A DNA stretch of 64,000 nt from Pirellula sp. (GTDB lineage: Bacteria; Planctomycetota; Planctomycetia; Pirellulales; Pirellulaceae), in NCBI GenBank assembly GCA_021299695.1, contig JAJTEK010000004.1:1-64000 (forward strand), written 5' to 3'. The position numbers and the translations under genes are program-made. Positions 30,358-39,734 of this stretch are shown here, one piece after another; position 1 is the first letter of the stretch; each line of letters opens with the position of its first letter. The notes beneath the pieces were generated by a model. That model made no database searches and had not been told where the DNA came from. It saw only the letters and a list, made by a program, of their open reading frames with translations.

Positions 30358-31803
30358 ATGGACAATGTGCGCATCAAAACGAGCATCGATCGAAGGGCCC
30401 AATGCATCATGCAGTACAACCGCCGCGCCATTCTCAGCGCCGCGGGAGTTGGCCTTGGAGCAATCGCCCTGGAGTCGATGATGGCTCAGGAAACGCCAAA
30501 ACCGCTCGGAATGCTTCCGGATTTCCACGTTCCTCCGAGGGTCAAGAACGTCATCTTTTTATTCATGGCTGGTGGGCCAAGCCAACTCGAACTCTTCGAG
30601 GACAAGCCTGTGCTCAGGGAATACCAAGGGAAATTGCCTCCGGAAAGTTTGACCAACGGCCGCCGCTTTGCGTTCCTGCCTGCCGACGCAAAGCTCCTCG
30701 GGAGCAATCGCAAGTTCGAGCGATACGGACAGTGCGGCATGGAACTCAGTTCCCTGTTGCCTCATCACCAGAAAATCGTCGACAAGGTTTGTTGGCTTCG
30801 AGGTATGAAGACCGATGTGTTCAATCATGGTCCTGCGAAGCTGTTTATGAACACCGGATTCCAAGCTCCCGGGCGGCCGAGCATCGGCTCATGGGTGACC
30901 TATGGGCTTGGCAGCCACTCGGAAAGCTTGCCAGGGTTCGTCGTTTTGCAATCCGGTCCACGCGGGCCCAGAGCCGGCAATACTCTTTGGTCGGCCGGCT
31001 TCTTGCCGTCGAAATTCCAGGGTGTACCCTTACGGAGCCAGGGGAGTCCCATCCTGCATTTGGAGAATCCCAAAGGGGTCTCAGGGAGCGTGCAGCAAGG
31101 TTTCATCGAAGCGACCAACGATATGAACCGATTGCGGTATGCCGAAGTTTCCGATCCGGAGATACAGACCCGTATTGCCGCATACGAAACTGCCTTTCGC
31201 ATGCAGACATCGGCACCCGAATTGATGCGGGTCGACCAGGAGACGGCCCAGACGCTTGAGCTCTACGGAGCCGAGCCTGGAAAAAGCTCTTTTGCTAACA
31301 ACTGTTTGCTCGCCCGTCGACTCGTCGAACGCGGGGTCCGTTTCGTGCAGTTGTATCATACAGACTGGGATCACCATGGGGGCAAAAACGCCGATCTAGA
31401 CGATGCGCTCGATAAGGTCTGTTTGGAGGTTGATCGAGCATCCACGGCCCTGATCCTCGATTTGGAACGGCGAGGATTGCTTCAAGAGACGTTGGTGATC
31501 TGGGGAGGGGAATTCGGTCGAACGCCCATGGGTGAACCTCGTGAGACTACCGGCAGAGACCACCATGTCGATTCGTTCACCATGTGGATCGCTGGCGGAG
31601 GTATTCAAGCCGGCAAGATCCACGGGGCGACCGATGAACTCGGCTTTGGAGTGACCGAGGGGCTTGTTCATGTCCATGACCTTCACGCAACAGTGCTCCA
31701 TCTGCTTGGAATCGATCATCAACGATTGACCTATCGGTTCCAAGGCCGAGACTTTCGGCTCACCGATGTGCACGGAAGGCTCGTCGATGAGATCCTCGCT
31801 TAA
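30358..31803 (+). CDS. DUF1501 family exported protein (pair C)
   Basis: 481 residues. The first ATG is supported by GAGGA about 11 bases upstream; ATG 30409 lacks such a site. YNRRAILSAAGVGLGAIALES is a Tat-like signal. Motifs: FLFMAGGPSQLELFEDKPVL, GGEFGRTPMGEPRETTGRDH, VHVHDLHATVLHL and RDFRLTDVHGRLVDEIL. The QLELFEDKP form and the overall match place it next to the lone DUF1501 at 7.6 kb. It follows the pair C PSCyt gene by 30 bases, and mtnB begins 87 bases later on the same strand, so readthrough into mtnB is possible but not shown. Confidence 0.86.
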   Translation: MDNVRIKTSIDRRAQCIMQYNRRAILSAAGVGLGAIALESMMAQETPKPLGMLPDFHVPPRVKNVIFLFMAGGPSQLELFEDKPVLREYQGKLPPESLTNGRRFAFLPADAKLLGSNRKFERYGQCGMELSSLLPHHQKIVDKVCWLRGMKTDVFNHGPAKLFMNTGFQAPGRPSIGSWVTYGLGSHSESLPGFVVLQSGPRGPRAGNTLWSAGFLPSKFQGVPLRSQGSPILHLENPKGVSGSVQQGFIEATNDMNRLRYAEVSDPEIQTRIAAYETAFRMQTSAPELMRVDQETAQTLELYGAEPGKSSFANNCLLARRLVERGVRFVQLYHTDWDHHGGKNADLDDALDKVCLEVDRASTALILDLERRGLLQETLVIWGGEFGRTPMGEPRETTGRDHHVDSFTMWIAGGGIQAGKIHGATDELGFGVTEGLVHVHDLHATVLHLLGIDHQRLTYRFQGRDFRLTDVHGRLVDEILA

Positions 31804-31890
31804 ACGGTCGGCTAGAAGCTTTTGCGGCCACATGGTAACCTTGGTATTAAAAACGTCTCCATTCGGTCCAACCCTCTATTGAACAAAGCT

Positions 31891-32544
31891 ATGAGCCAAT
31901 CCGAAACGATCAATCCGCAATTGCAAGCTTACGAGTCGACCATCGATGGACTCAGGGCCACAGGCCATCAATTCTGGACCCGCGGCTGGTCGCTAGGCAC
32001 TTCGAGCAATTACTCTGCGGTCATCGAACGAGAACCCTTGAAGCTTTTGGTCACAGCCAGCGGCAAAGACAAAGGGCATTTGGGACCCAATGACTTTGTG
32101 GTTTGTGATGCCCAAGGCAATCCGGTATTTGGGAATCAACCCAAAAGCAGTGCAGAGACTTTGCTCCACTGCCTTGCTGCTCGCCGAGGTGCTGGGGCGA
32201 TCCTCCATACCCATAGCGTCTGGTGCACTCTGCTCTCGGAGCACTTCGCTGCGATCGGTGGAATCCGTATCAGCGACTTTGAAATGCTCAAAGGTCTCGA
32301 GGGAATTACTACCCATCAGGCGAGCGTCTGGGTTCCTATTTTCGAAAACACCCAAGACATCCCCTCGTTGGTGGTTCAGGTTGAAAAGTACTTTCAAGAC
32401 CATCCAAATGAGCCTTGTTGGGGATATCTGATTCGCCGCCATGGCATGTATACCTGGGGCAAAGACCTGGCGGAAGCAAGACGCCACATAGAGATTCTTG
32501 AATTCCTCCTAGAGTGTCTTGGGCGATCGACGAAATTGGTATAA
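31891..32544 (+). CDS. mtnB: Methylthioribulose-1-phosphate dehydratase
   Basis: 217 residues from ATG 31891; the longer frame from 31822 reads through the spacer and has no better signal. A class II aldolase/adducin-fold zinc enzyme of the methionine salvage pathway that dehydrates 5-methylthioribulose 1-phosphate in the cytoplasm. Seen: SLGTSSNYSAV, LLVTASGKDKGHLGPNDFVV, KSSAETLLHCLAARR (catalytic Glu), ILHTHSVWCTLLS (zinc ligands HTH) and IRRHGMYTWGKDLAEARRHI (third His). The neighbours are not salvage genes. The permease gene starts 7 bases downstream, implying cotranscription. Confidence 0.9.
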   Translation: MSQSETINPQLQAYESTIDGLRATGHQFWTRGWSLGTSSNYSAVIEREPLKLLVTASGKDKGHLGPNDFVVCDAQGNPVFGNQPKSSAETLLHCLAARRGAGAILHTHSVWCTLLSEHFAAIGGIRISDFEMLKGLEGITTHQASVWVPIFENTQDIPSLVVQVEKYFQDHPNEPCWGYLIRRHGMYTWGKDLAEARRHIEILEFLLECLGRSTKLV

Positions 32545-32551
32545 CGCCATC

Positions 32552-35500
32552 ATGCTTTCCTTAGTTTTTCGCACCATCGCCCACTTCCACCGTCTCTTGC
32601 TTCCCGTGGCCCTTGGGGTGGCAATCTCTAGCGCTGTGATCGTCGGTGCGCTCCTTGTGGGCGATAGCATGCGGGGTTCCTTGCGATTCATCGCCCTGGA
32701 TCGCATCGGTTCGATTCAGCGAATGATCGTGGCGCCACGGTGGTTCCATCAATCGGCCTTGCAAGCCGATCCATCCCGACCCGGCCCAGGATCCATGGTC
32801 GGATTGCTTTGGATCCAAGCAGTCGTCGCCGAGCATCAAGACCGCTCGGAGGAATCCGAAGGAAAAATCACGACTCATCGGGTCACCGAGATGACTCTCA
32901 TGGGAGTCGATCAGAGCTTCTGGGAACTCGGCACAATCCTGCCTGCATCGACGCTGGGCGACGAACAACTCGTATTGAATCGCTCTCTTGCCGATCAGCT
33001 CAAGGTCAAGATCGGCGATCGTGTCACGTTGAAGGTCTCTCGCGATGCGGTCGTTCCGGCCGACAGTGCACTTGGTAAACGAGATACCGAAGTGGTCGCG
33101 TTATCCAGATGGCAAGTCGTGGATATCGTCCCAGATAAAAGCTTAGGCCGCTTCTCGCTTCGCAGTGACCAACGGCCGGTTCTCAATGCCTATGCATCCA
33201 AAGAGTCACTGCAAAAAGCCCTGGAGATCCAGGGCCAAATCAATGCGGTCGCCAGTTCGATCCCCGACTCCCAACCCCTCTTGGAGACTTTGCAACTGAG
33301 TCTCGATGACTTGGGGCTCCGCTGGGAGAGGGTCCAACGGGTCTTTCCCGATAAATCGATCGGGGAATCCACAGACCGAGAACTCCCGTCGGGCACCGAG
33401 CCTGTTTCCGTGTTCGATTACGATCAGTTGACCAGCCAGCAGATGATGATCCCAGACGCTCTTGCCGATGCGTTAGCAGACGGCTCGTCGCGACGCGTAC
33501 TGAGTTACTTGGCCAACAACACCGAGGTCCTTGCAAATCAAAGGGTTGAGTCTCAGGGACGCAGCGTCCCGTATTCGATCATCAGCGGAGTCGATTGGGA
33601 ACTGATTGCTCGGATGCTCTCCGATGGCCGCAAAGATCCAGTACCCATGGATTGGGTTGTGATTCATGATTGGATGGCCAGGGAGCTCGACGCCAAAGTC
33701 GGAGACCGACTGAAAATTGATTATTTTCTACCCGAGACAGTCGAAGGCACCGAAGTTGAGACGAGCTTTGAAGCAAGCATTGTGGCGATCGCGCCTTTGC
33801 GAGAACCCGCACAAGCTTATCGTCGCAAGTCTCCAGCGAGGTTCGCAGAGCCTCCGAGTGTATTCAACGACCCGGCTTGGACTCCCTTGGTCCCGGGGAT
33901 CACCGATCAAGAGTCTATTTCGAACTGGGAGACTCCGTTCGCATTGACTCGCAAAATTGAAAAGCAGGATGACGAGTACTGGAATTCGCACCGTCTGACC
34001 CCAAAGTTATTCATCTCCGAGCAACGGGCTAAAGAGTTATTTGGATCGCGTTTCGGATCGCAAACAGGAATCCGTTTCGATGGGCTCAGCGATGCGCAGC
34101 GGCGGGAGCAAGGGGATCGCATTCTTCAGACGGCCAAGGGGAAATTGTCGCAATTGGGTTGGCGTGAACTGCCCCTGAGAGCCCAACAGTTACAGGCTTC
34201 AAGTGGGACGACCCCGTTCGATGCATTGTTTTTATCCTTGAGTTTCTTTGTCATCGCAGCCGCATTGATTCTCGTCGCTTTGCTTTTCCGATTGACCATC
34301 GAAAAAAGGGCCGATCATTGGGGATTGCTGCTCGCATCGGGCTGGACAAGATCTAAAGTGCGTCGGCTATTGCTGATCGAATCGGCGATGATCGCGGCGA
34401 TAGGTTCCGCCGTCGGGGTCGCCTTAGGGGTCGCCTACGCCTACGCGCTGCTTGCTGGCTTGAAGAGTTGGTGGGTTGGCGCCATTTCCGTTTCGTTCTT
34501 GGATTTTCACATCCGTCCCGAGAGCCTCTGGATTGGATGGATTTCAGGGCTCATTGTTTCTCTTGCCACGACTTGGTTTGTCACGAGGCAATTGCGCAAG
34601 GCCAGCGTCGCGCGACTGCTCAAAGGCCGTATGGACGATCAAGCCCCGAGCATCCAAGCCAACCGCTTGATTCGATACACCGCTATCGGATGCTTCGTTT
34701 TGGGTTTTCTGGCCCTGCTGACTGGTCAGTGGGCCCAGGGCCAAGCCCAAGCTGGGGCGTTTGTCGGTAGCGGCATGCTCTGGATGATCGCGATGGTCTT
34801 GTGGCTTTACTCTCAGATGCGTAGATCGTCGAGCCATCAACATCCGAGTTTGGACTTGAGCACCCTGGCCCGCTCCAACGCCCAGCGAGCGCCCTTGCGA
34901 AGCATCCTGACCGTAGCGCTCATGGCGATGGCCAGTTTCCTAATACTTGCCATGAGTCTTTTTCAGGCACAACCCGACCGTCGAGGGACTGGCGGTTTTG
35001 CTTGGATCGCAAAAAGCTCCCAGAGTATCCATGTGAACCTAGCGGATCCCAAACAGCAGAGGCAAACTCTGGGTGAAAAAGCGCAGGCACTGGTCGATGC
35101 GATGATCGTACCGATCCGCGTTCGCGGGGGGGATGATGCGAGCTGCAACAATCTGTACCAAGCGGCCGAACCGCAGGTTATGGGAGTCGGTCCAAGCATG
35201 CTCATGGCAGATCGAAGCGCTCAGGGCAAGAGCGAGTTTGGATGGTTTGCTACCGACCTGAGCCAATCGCCTTGGAAACGGCTTGAAGCTCCATCTGAGG
35301 GAACCCAAGAGGATCCCTTGCCCGTGATTCTCGACCAGAACACCGCACTCTGGGCGCTGCATTTAGGAGGATATGTAGGTGAGAGATTCAGCTACACCTT
35401 CGGTCAAAAGAAAGTTGAATTCCAAACCGTAGGCGTGTTGCAAAATACAGTCCTACAGGGGAGCCTCTGGATTGGCGAAGCGAACTTCCAAAAGGTTTTT

Positions 35501-36049
35501 CCGGACATCGGCGGATACCGGGCGTTCCTGGTCAAGCCCCAGGACGGCACGAGTGCCCAAGGGCTCGAATCGATCCGAACCGCCTTGGAGGGTGGGTGGT
35601 CTGACGAAGGGCTCAGTTGCGCTTCGGCCGACGGCGTCTTGTCGCGGTTGCTGGCCGTGCAAAACACCTACCTGAGCGCCTTTCAGCTCTTGGGAGGATT
35701 GGGATTGTTGCTCGGGACCTTGGGGCTAGGGGTCTCGCAGCTTCGAAGTGCGCTTGAGCGCAGGAGCGAGTTGGCTGCGATGCGAGCGATGGGGTTCCCC
35801 AAAGCCAGGTTGGTCTGGACCTTGTTCCTGGAAAACGGCTGGCAGTTGTTTCGTGGGTTGGGTATTGGAATGCTCTGCGCTGCGGCTGCCTCGGCGCCTA
35901 TTCTCGTGCGGGGAAACTCGGTCGTCTCGCTCCGTGGTCCTCTAGCGATGCTCGCTTGGGTCATCCTCTTGGGTTTGATCTTTTGTGTCATGGCAGCGGT
36001 GTTGGCGATGCGTCAGCCGCTGCTCGGGGCGCTTCGATCCGATCGATAG
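32552..36049 (+). CDS. Large FtsX-like ABC transporter permease
   Basis: 1165 residues from ATG 32552. N-terminal helix (LLLPVALGVAISSAVIVGALLV), a large extracytoplasmic region (about 40-550), a first FtsX-like membrane block at about 560-720 (FDALFLSLSFFVIAAALILV, LLASGWTRSKVRRLLLIESA), a second extracytoplasmic region, and a C-terminal FtsX block (LLGGLGLLLGTLGLGVSQL, RSELAAMRAMGFPKARLV). The repeated block layout is that of MacB/LolCE-type permeases, with the cytoplasmic Arg-rich coupling loop (AMRAMGFPK) that contacts an ATPase. No ATPase gene is next to it. It would export or extract lipoproteins or other substrates from the membrane; substrate unknown. Confidence 0.82.
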   Translation: MLSLVFRTIAHFHRLLLPVALGVAISSAVIVGALLVGDSMRGSLRFIALDRIGSIQRMIVAPRWFHQSALQADPSRPGPGSMVGLLWIQAVVAEHQDRSEESEGKITTHRVTEMTLMGVDQSFWELGTILPASTLGDEQLVLNRSLADQLKVKIGDRVTLKVSRDAVVPADSALGKRDTEVVALSRWQVVDIVPDKSLGRFSLRSDQRPVLNAYASKESLQKALEIQGQINAVASSIPDSQPLLETLQLSLDDLGLRWERVQRVFPDKSIGESTDRELPSGTEPVSVFDYDQLTSQQMMIPDALADALADGSSRRVLSYLANNTEVLANQRVESQGRSVPYSIISGVDWELIARMLSDGRKDPVPMDWVVIHDWMARELDAKVGDRLKIDYFLPETVEGTEVETSFEASIVAIAPLREPAQAYRRKSPARFAEPPSVFNDPAWTPLVPGITDQESISNWETPFALTRKIEKQDDEYWNSHRLTPKLFISEQRAKELFGSRFGSQTGIRFDGLSDAQRREQGDRILQTAKGKLSQLGWRELPLRAQQLQASSGTTPFDALFLSLSFFVIAAALILVALLFRLTIEKRADHWGLLLASGWTRSKVRRLLLIESAMIAAIGSAVGVALGVAYAYALLAGLKSWWVGAISVSFLDFHIRPESLWIGWISGLIVSLATTWFVTRQLRKASVARLLKGRMDDQAPSIQANRLIRYTAIGCFVLGFLALLTGQWAQGQAQAGAFVGSGMLWMIAMVLWLYSQMRRSSSHQHPSLDLSTLARSNAQRAPLRSILTVALMAMASFLILAMSLFQAQPDRRGTGGFAWIAKSSQSIHVNLADPKQQRQTLGEKAQALVDAMIVPIRVRGGDDASCNNLYQAAEPQVMGVGPSMLMADRSAQGKSEFGWFATDLSQSPWKRLEAPSEGTQEDPLPVILDQNTALWALHLGGYVGERFSYTFGQKKVEFQTVGVLQNTVLQGSLWIGEANFQKVFPDIGGYRAFLVKPQDGTSAQGLESIRTALEGGWSDEGLSCASADGVLSRLLAVQNTYLSAFQLLGGLGLLLGTLGLGVSQLRSALERRSELAAMRAMGFPKARLVWTLFLENGWQLFRGLGIGMLCAAAASAPILVRGNSVVSLRGPLAMLAWVILLGLIFCVMAAVLAMRQPLLGALRSDR

Positions 36050-36082
36050 CCTAAGGGTGACCATACACTCCAAAAATCGGGC

Positions 36083-36112
36083 TTGATTCCCCATTCGTCC
36101 TGGGACTAAACT
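36083..36112 (+). promoter_or_regulatory. Possible sigma70-type promoter for the parvulin gene
   Basis: TTGATT (36083-36088) and TAAACT (36107-36112) are separated by 18 bases, each matching four of six consensus positions, in the 99-base gap upstream of the parvulin gene. Confidence 0.3.
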
Positions 36113-36148
36113 CCCACGACAACTCGAATGGAATCGGAAAGGAATCAA

Positions 36149-38059
36149 ATGCCAAACGCACAAAAATCCCGGGCACAACAATTTTTTGCGGCAACGCTGA
36201 CGGCAAGCTGTTTGTGTTTTCCTGTCATTTCTTTGACCCAAGGCACTCTTGAGGCCCAGGAACGAAATGGAGCCACAACTAGGCTATCGGGAACGCAAGC
36301 CTCTGCGCGAAGTAGCATCAAGGACAGCGAGCAGGCCGTACCTAGTGAATCTGGACCGGCGATCGTGGCTCTGGTCAACGGTCAGAAAATTGTTCTGCAG
36401 GACTTGGCCAACCTTTGCGTCCTGCGCCATGGCGAGGAAGTCCTGGAGAACATGGTCAACCGATACTTGATTCTCCAGGCTTGCCAGGAGCGCAAAATCG
36501 AGATCAAGCAGAAGGATGTCGACGACGAGATCGCACGAATCGCATCGAAATTCAACCTCAGTGTACAGATGTATTTGAAGCTGCTCGAAAGCGAGCGGGA
36601 CATACGCCCCGAGTACTATGCTTCGGATATCGTTTGGCCCATGCTAGCATTAAGAGAATTGAGCAAGGATATGCTCAAGGTCTCGCCTCAGGACATCGAT
36701 CGCGCGTTTCAGAGCGAGTTTGGTCCTAAGGTCCAGGTACGGATGATTGCGACCAAGGATTCTGCAAAGCTACAGCAAGTCCACCAGCAAGCCGTTGCGA
36801 ATCCTGAGTTGTTCAAGACTCTGGCTCGCGACCACTCCGAAGATCCGGCAAGCGCCAGTGTTGAGGGGCTTTTGCCCCCGATTCGCATGAACACGGGCGA
36901 GGATGAACTAGAGCGAATCGCCTTTGCGTTGCAGCCTGGCCAAGTATCTGAAATTTTTAAAGTCGGGGATTTGAATGTCACGCTCCAGTGTGTGCGTCAT
37001 ATGCCCCCGGCCAATCCGCCCGCGGCCCAATTGGCCGAAATTCAGGGAAGGATCAAGTCGGAACTCGAGGAGCAGAAACTTCGCGAATCGGCTGAGAACA
37101 TCTACACCGAACTTCGAAACCGATCCCAGATCGTAACGGTACTCGGGCAGTCGCAGTTGCAGCAGCAGTACCCAGGAATCGCCGCCGTGATCAACGGCCA
37201 GAGTGTGACGACGGAGATTCTTGAAAAGGAATGCGTCAAGAGATTTGGCAATAAGATCCTTGAAGGTGAGATCAACCGTAAACTGGTTGAAGATGCACTT
37301 ACCAAGAGCGGTCAAGCGGTCACACAGGCCGAGGTGGATCAAGAAATCCGAAACACCGCCTTGTTTTACGGCTACATCAATGCAGACGGAACTCCTGACG
37401 TCCAACGATGGGTAGCCGACGTTCTAAGCGACAAGGGGAAAACCATCGAAATGTACGTACGAGATGCCGTCTGGCCGACGGTCGCTCTGAAAAAGCTATG
37501 TGCCGACCAAGTTCAAATCACCGAGGAGGATATCCAACGGGCCTTCGAAGCGAATTTCGGTCAACGGGCTGAAATTCTCGCTATCGTCATGAGCAATCAA
37601 CGTACCGCTCAGGAGGTCTGGGAGATGGCTCGCAGTCGCAACACCGAACAGTTCTTCGGCGAATTGGCCAATCAGTACTCCGTCGAACCGAGCTCTAGGG
37701 CCAACTTTGGCAAGGTCCCACCATTGCGCAAACATGGTGGCCAGGCGAGCCTCGAGAAAGCAGCCTTCAGTCTCAAACCCGGCGAAATGTCTGGAATCAT
37801 CGAAGTCGGTGGCCAGTACGTGATCTTGCGTTCGCAAGGGTTCACCGATCCGGTCGTCCAAGACATCAACGCAGTCAAAGAGGATCTCGTCAAAGAGATT
37901 CGAGAGAAAAAGCTGGCCAAGCAAATGGACACGATGATGGCTAAGCTCTCGGCCGATGCGCAGATCACCAACATTCTGAATCCTAAAAAGAGTCGGGTCG
38001 GTAATGCAGAGATGCAAGCATCGCTCGACGAACTCAAAAAATCCGAAGTCAAACGATGA
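36149..38059 (+). CDS. Exported parvulin-type peptidyl-prolyl isomerase, internally duplicated
   Basis: 636 residues from ATG 36149 (AAAGGAATCAA upstream). Signal peptide (FFAATLTASCLCFPVISL) then two homologous halves. Each half has a SurA/PrsA-like N-terminal helical chaperone part (VALVNGQKIVLQDLANLCVL and AAVINGQSVTTEILEKECVK) and a parvulin/PpiC-like part (LFKTLARDHSEDP...ELERIAFALQPGQVSEIF; FFGELANQYSVEP...LEKAAFSLKPGEMSGIIEVG). It should act as a folding catalyst and chaperone outside the cytoplasm. The PpiC active-site residues look eroded, so chaperone activity alone is possible. It ends with ATGA overlapping the next gene, indicating translational coupling. Confidence 0.85.
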   Translation: MPNAQKSRAQQFFAATLTASCLCFPVISLTQGTLEAQERNGATTRLSGTQASARSSIKDSEQAVPSESGPAIVALVNGQKIVLQDLANLCVLRHGEEVLENMVNRYLILQACQERKIEIKQKDVDDEIARIASKFNLSVQMYLKLLESERDIRPEYYASDIVWPMLALRELSKDMLKVSPQDIDRAFQSEFGPKVQVRMIATKDSAKLQQVHQQAVANPELFKTLARDHSEDPASASVEGLLPPIRMNTGEDELERIAFALQPGQVSEIFKVGDLNVTLQCVRHMPPANPPAAQLAEIQGRIKSELEEQKLRESAENIYTELRNRSQIVTVLGQSQLQQQYPGIAAVINGQSVTTEILEKECVKRFGNKILEGEINRKLVEDALTKSGQAVTQAEVDQEIRNTALFYGYINADGTPDVQRWVADVLSDKGKTIEMYVRDAVWPTVALKKLCADQVQITEEDIQRAFEANFGQRAEILAIVMSNQRTAQEVWEMARSRNTEQFFGELANQYSVEPSSRANFGKVPPLRKHGGQASLEKAAFSLKPGEMSGIIEVGGQYVILRSQGFTDPVVQDINAVKEDLVKEIREKKLAKQMDTMMAKLSADAQITNILNPKKSRVGNAEMQASLDELKKSEVKR

Positions 38060-38802
38060 GTTCAGGCAGTCGCGGTTCGCGGCATTGGGTCCCCGTCGAG
38101 AGACGCACACCCGTCGATGCATCCATCGTCGCTAAGCGGGTCCCGAGTTTTCCCATCGTTAGCAGGGTCGATTTCTCGGAGATCGAGGTCAGGAGGCAGT
38201 CCCTCAAGGCCAAGGGGTTACGAGTCGGTTGGAATGCCGTCTTGGCTCACGCTTATAGTAAGGTCAGCCAGGATATCCCTGAATTGCGAGATGTCTATGT
38301 CGCGCGTCCAGTAGCCTATGTCTACCGACATCCCGAACCGGTTGCTTCTTTGACTATTCATCGCCGGGACGCTTCGGGAAAGGAGCGATTGATCTGGGCG
38401 CGAATCTCGTCTCCGCACCGTGTATCGCTCACGGAGTTGCAGTCCCAGATCGATCGTTTTACGACCGCGCCGATCCAGGAGGTTTACAGAGACGGCTTGA
38501 GGCTCGAACGTCGCGGACCTTTGCTCCGGAGGCTGAATTGGCACCTGCTGATGCGCTGGTGTGGCAGGAAGCGAGCTAAGCATCTTGGGACATTTAGCAT
38601 CTCGAGTTTAGGCCATTTGGGCGGACTTAATCTGTATCATCCCCTGGTCACGGCCACAAGTTTAGCCATGGGTCCAATCTCGCAAGACGGCCACTGCGAT
38701 CTTGCATTGATTTGCGATCATCGAGTCCTCGATGGCGTTCTTGCGATTCGCTCGCTTAATTTACTCACCGATACGATTAGGAACACTTTGTTTCGTGATT
38801 GA
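38056..38802 (+). CDS. Stand-alone 2-oxoacid dehydrogenase E2-type acyltransferase domain
   Basis: 248 residues. The C-terminal part matches the CAT-like catalytic domain of E2 enzymes: GTFSISSLGHLGGLNLYHPL, TATSLAMGPI, then ICDHRVLDGVLAIRSLN with the catalytic HxxxDG (His-Arg-Val-Leu-Asp-Gly). The N-terminal half has the PIVSRVDFSEIEVRR / GWNAVLAHAYSKV pattern of the same fold. Lipoyl and E1/E3-binding domains are absent, so it cannot be a normal E2; it may transfer an unknown acyl group. It starts inside the parvulin stop (ATGA), so it is coupled to a folding-factor gene with no dehydrogenase subunits nearby. Confidence 0.75.
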   Translation: MSSGSRGSRHWVPVERRTPVDASIVAKRVPSFPIVSRVDFSEIEVRRQSLKAKGLRVGWNAVLAHAYSKVSQDIPELRDVYVARPVAYVYRHPEPVASLTIHRRDASGKERLIWARISSPHRVSLTELQSQIDRFTTAPIQEVYRDGLRLERRGPLLRRLNWHLLMRWCGRKRAKHLGTFSISSLGHLGGLNLYHPLVTATSLAMGPISQDGHCDLALICDHRVLDGVLAIRSLNLLTDTIRNTLFRD

Positions 38803-39091
38803 GAGTCTTGGGTATGTCTACTCTAGATTGGACCTTGCATACATTACAATCTGTATATTCGCATCGGTTTTGATATCCTCAGTCGGCAATAGCCCCTTTT
38901 CCTCCCGGAACCATACGTACCTTGGAAAGCGAAGCTACCTTCTCAAAAAGGCGTTCTTTGTTTGAAACCCCGTAGACCCTTTGGAATCCTTGCGTAGAAT
39001 TCGTCGCTGAGCCAACCTCTGACGGATCGGGTTTTACCGGAAAACCACACCGAGAGTTTGTGCTTGACGCCAACAGAAAACCCACAGACTG

Positions 39092-39628
39092 ATGAAGAAG
39101 ATATCACCTCGTTTTTTGATTGTATCGCTTATTTCCCTAGCCTGCATTGGGGGCTGTCGTCAGGAATCCCGTGAGTATCTGCAGGCTTTGGAGGCTAAAG
39201 ATCGCCTGATTGAGAGTTCCCACACAGCTCGCAAGGATATGATTGACTCGTTGGGAAGAAAGAGCCTATCGCACGCCGATCGCGCGATGGAAGAAGAGGG
39301 AAGACTCGAAGAGCAGAGTCTCTATGTTCAGGGAAGACTTGACTCTTCCCGTCCCCACGTCCCTAACCCTGCCCTCTATGAACAGGCTAGCGAACTTGCC
39401 AGGAGTTTGGAGCAGGATCGCAACAGCCTTTTGGACCAGTGGGTTGAGGCTTCGAAAGATCTCAATACGGATGTTGCTAAAGAGATTTCTTCTAAGATTC
39501 GCGATGTAGAACTAGCCTTGGCCGAGGCCAGTGAGACAGCAAAGCGTTCGCGCCCATTCGGAACCTCTGACCAATCCTCTAGCGACGCGGTTCTCGCACG
39601 GGAGCTTGCTCCCGAAGAAAAAAGATAG
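39092..39628 (+). CDS. Small lipoprotein, function unknown
   Basis: 178 residues. MKKISPRFLIVSLISLACIGGC is a lipoprotein signal (lipobox IGGC, Cys at 22). The rest is charged and helical, with probable coiled coil (LEAKDRLIESSHTARKDMID, about 32-51; ELARSLEQDRNSLLDQWVEA, about 100-120). No family recognised. It is followed by a strong terminator and converges on the DUF1598-like gene. Could be an envelope spacer or a chaperone-like lipoprotein. Confidence 0.65.
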   Translation: MKKISPRFLIVSLISLACIGGCRQESREYLQALEAKDRLIESSHTARKDMIDSLGRKSLSHADRAMEEEGRLEEQSLYVQGRLDSSRPHVPNPALYEQASELARSLEQDRNSLLDQWVEASKDLNTDVAKEISSKIRDVELALAEASETAKRSRPFGTSDQSSSDAVLARELAPEEKR

Positions 39629-39642
39629 GCATAACAAAAGAA

Positions 39643-39678
39643 AAAGCCCCCGGTAGGAGTTCCTTTACCGGGGGCTTT
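39643..39678. terminator. Strong intrinsic terminator between two convergent genes
   Basis: A perfect 13-bp stem, AAAGCCCCCGGTA with TACCGGGGGCTTT, and a 10-base loop. The plus strand is followed by GAATTTTTCG, and the minus strand by TTCTTTTGTT, so it can terminate the lipoprotein gene and the DUF1598-like gene from both sides. Confidence 0.93.
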
Positions 39679-39734
39679 GAATTTTTCGATTGGGAAACAA
39701 ACTTTACGTGGTCTGATTACTCAGCGGCGAGTAG

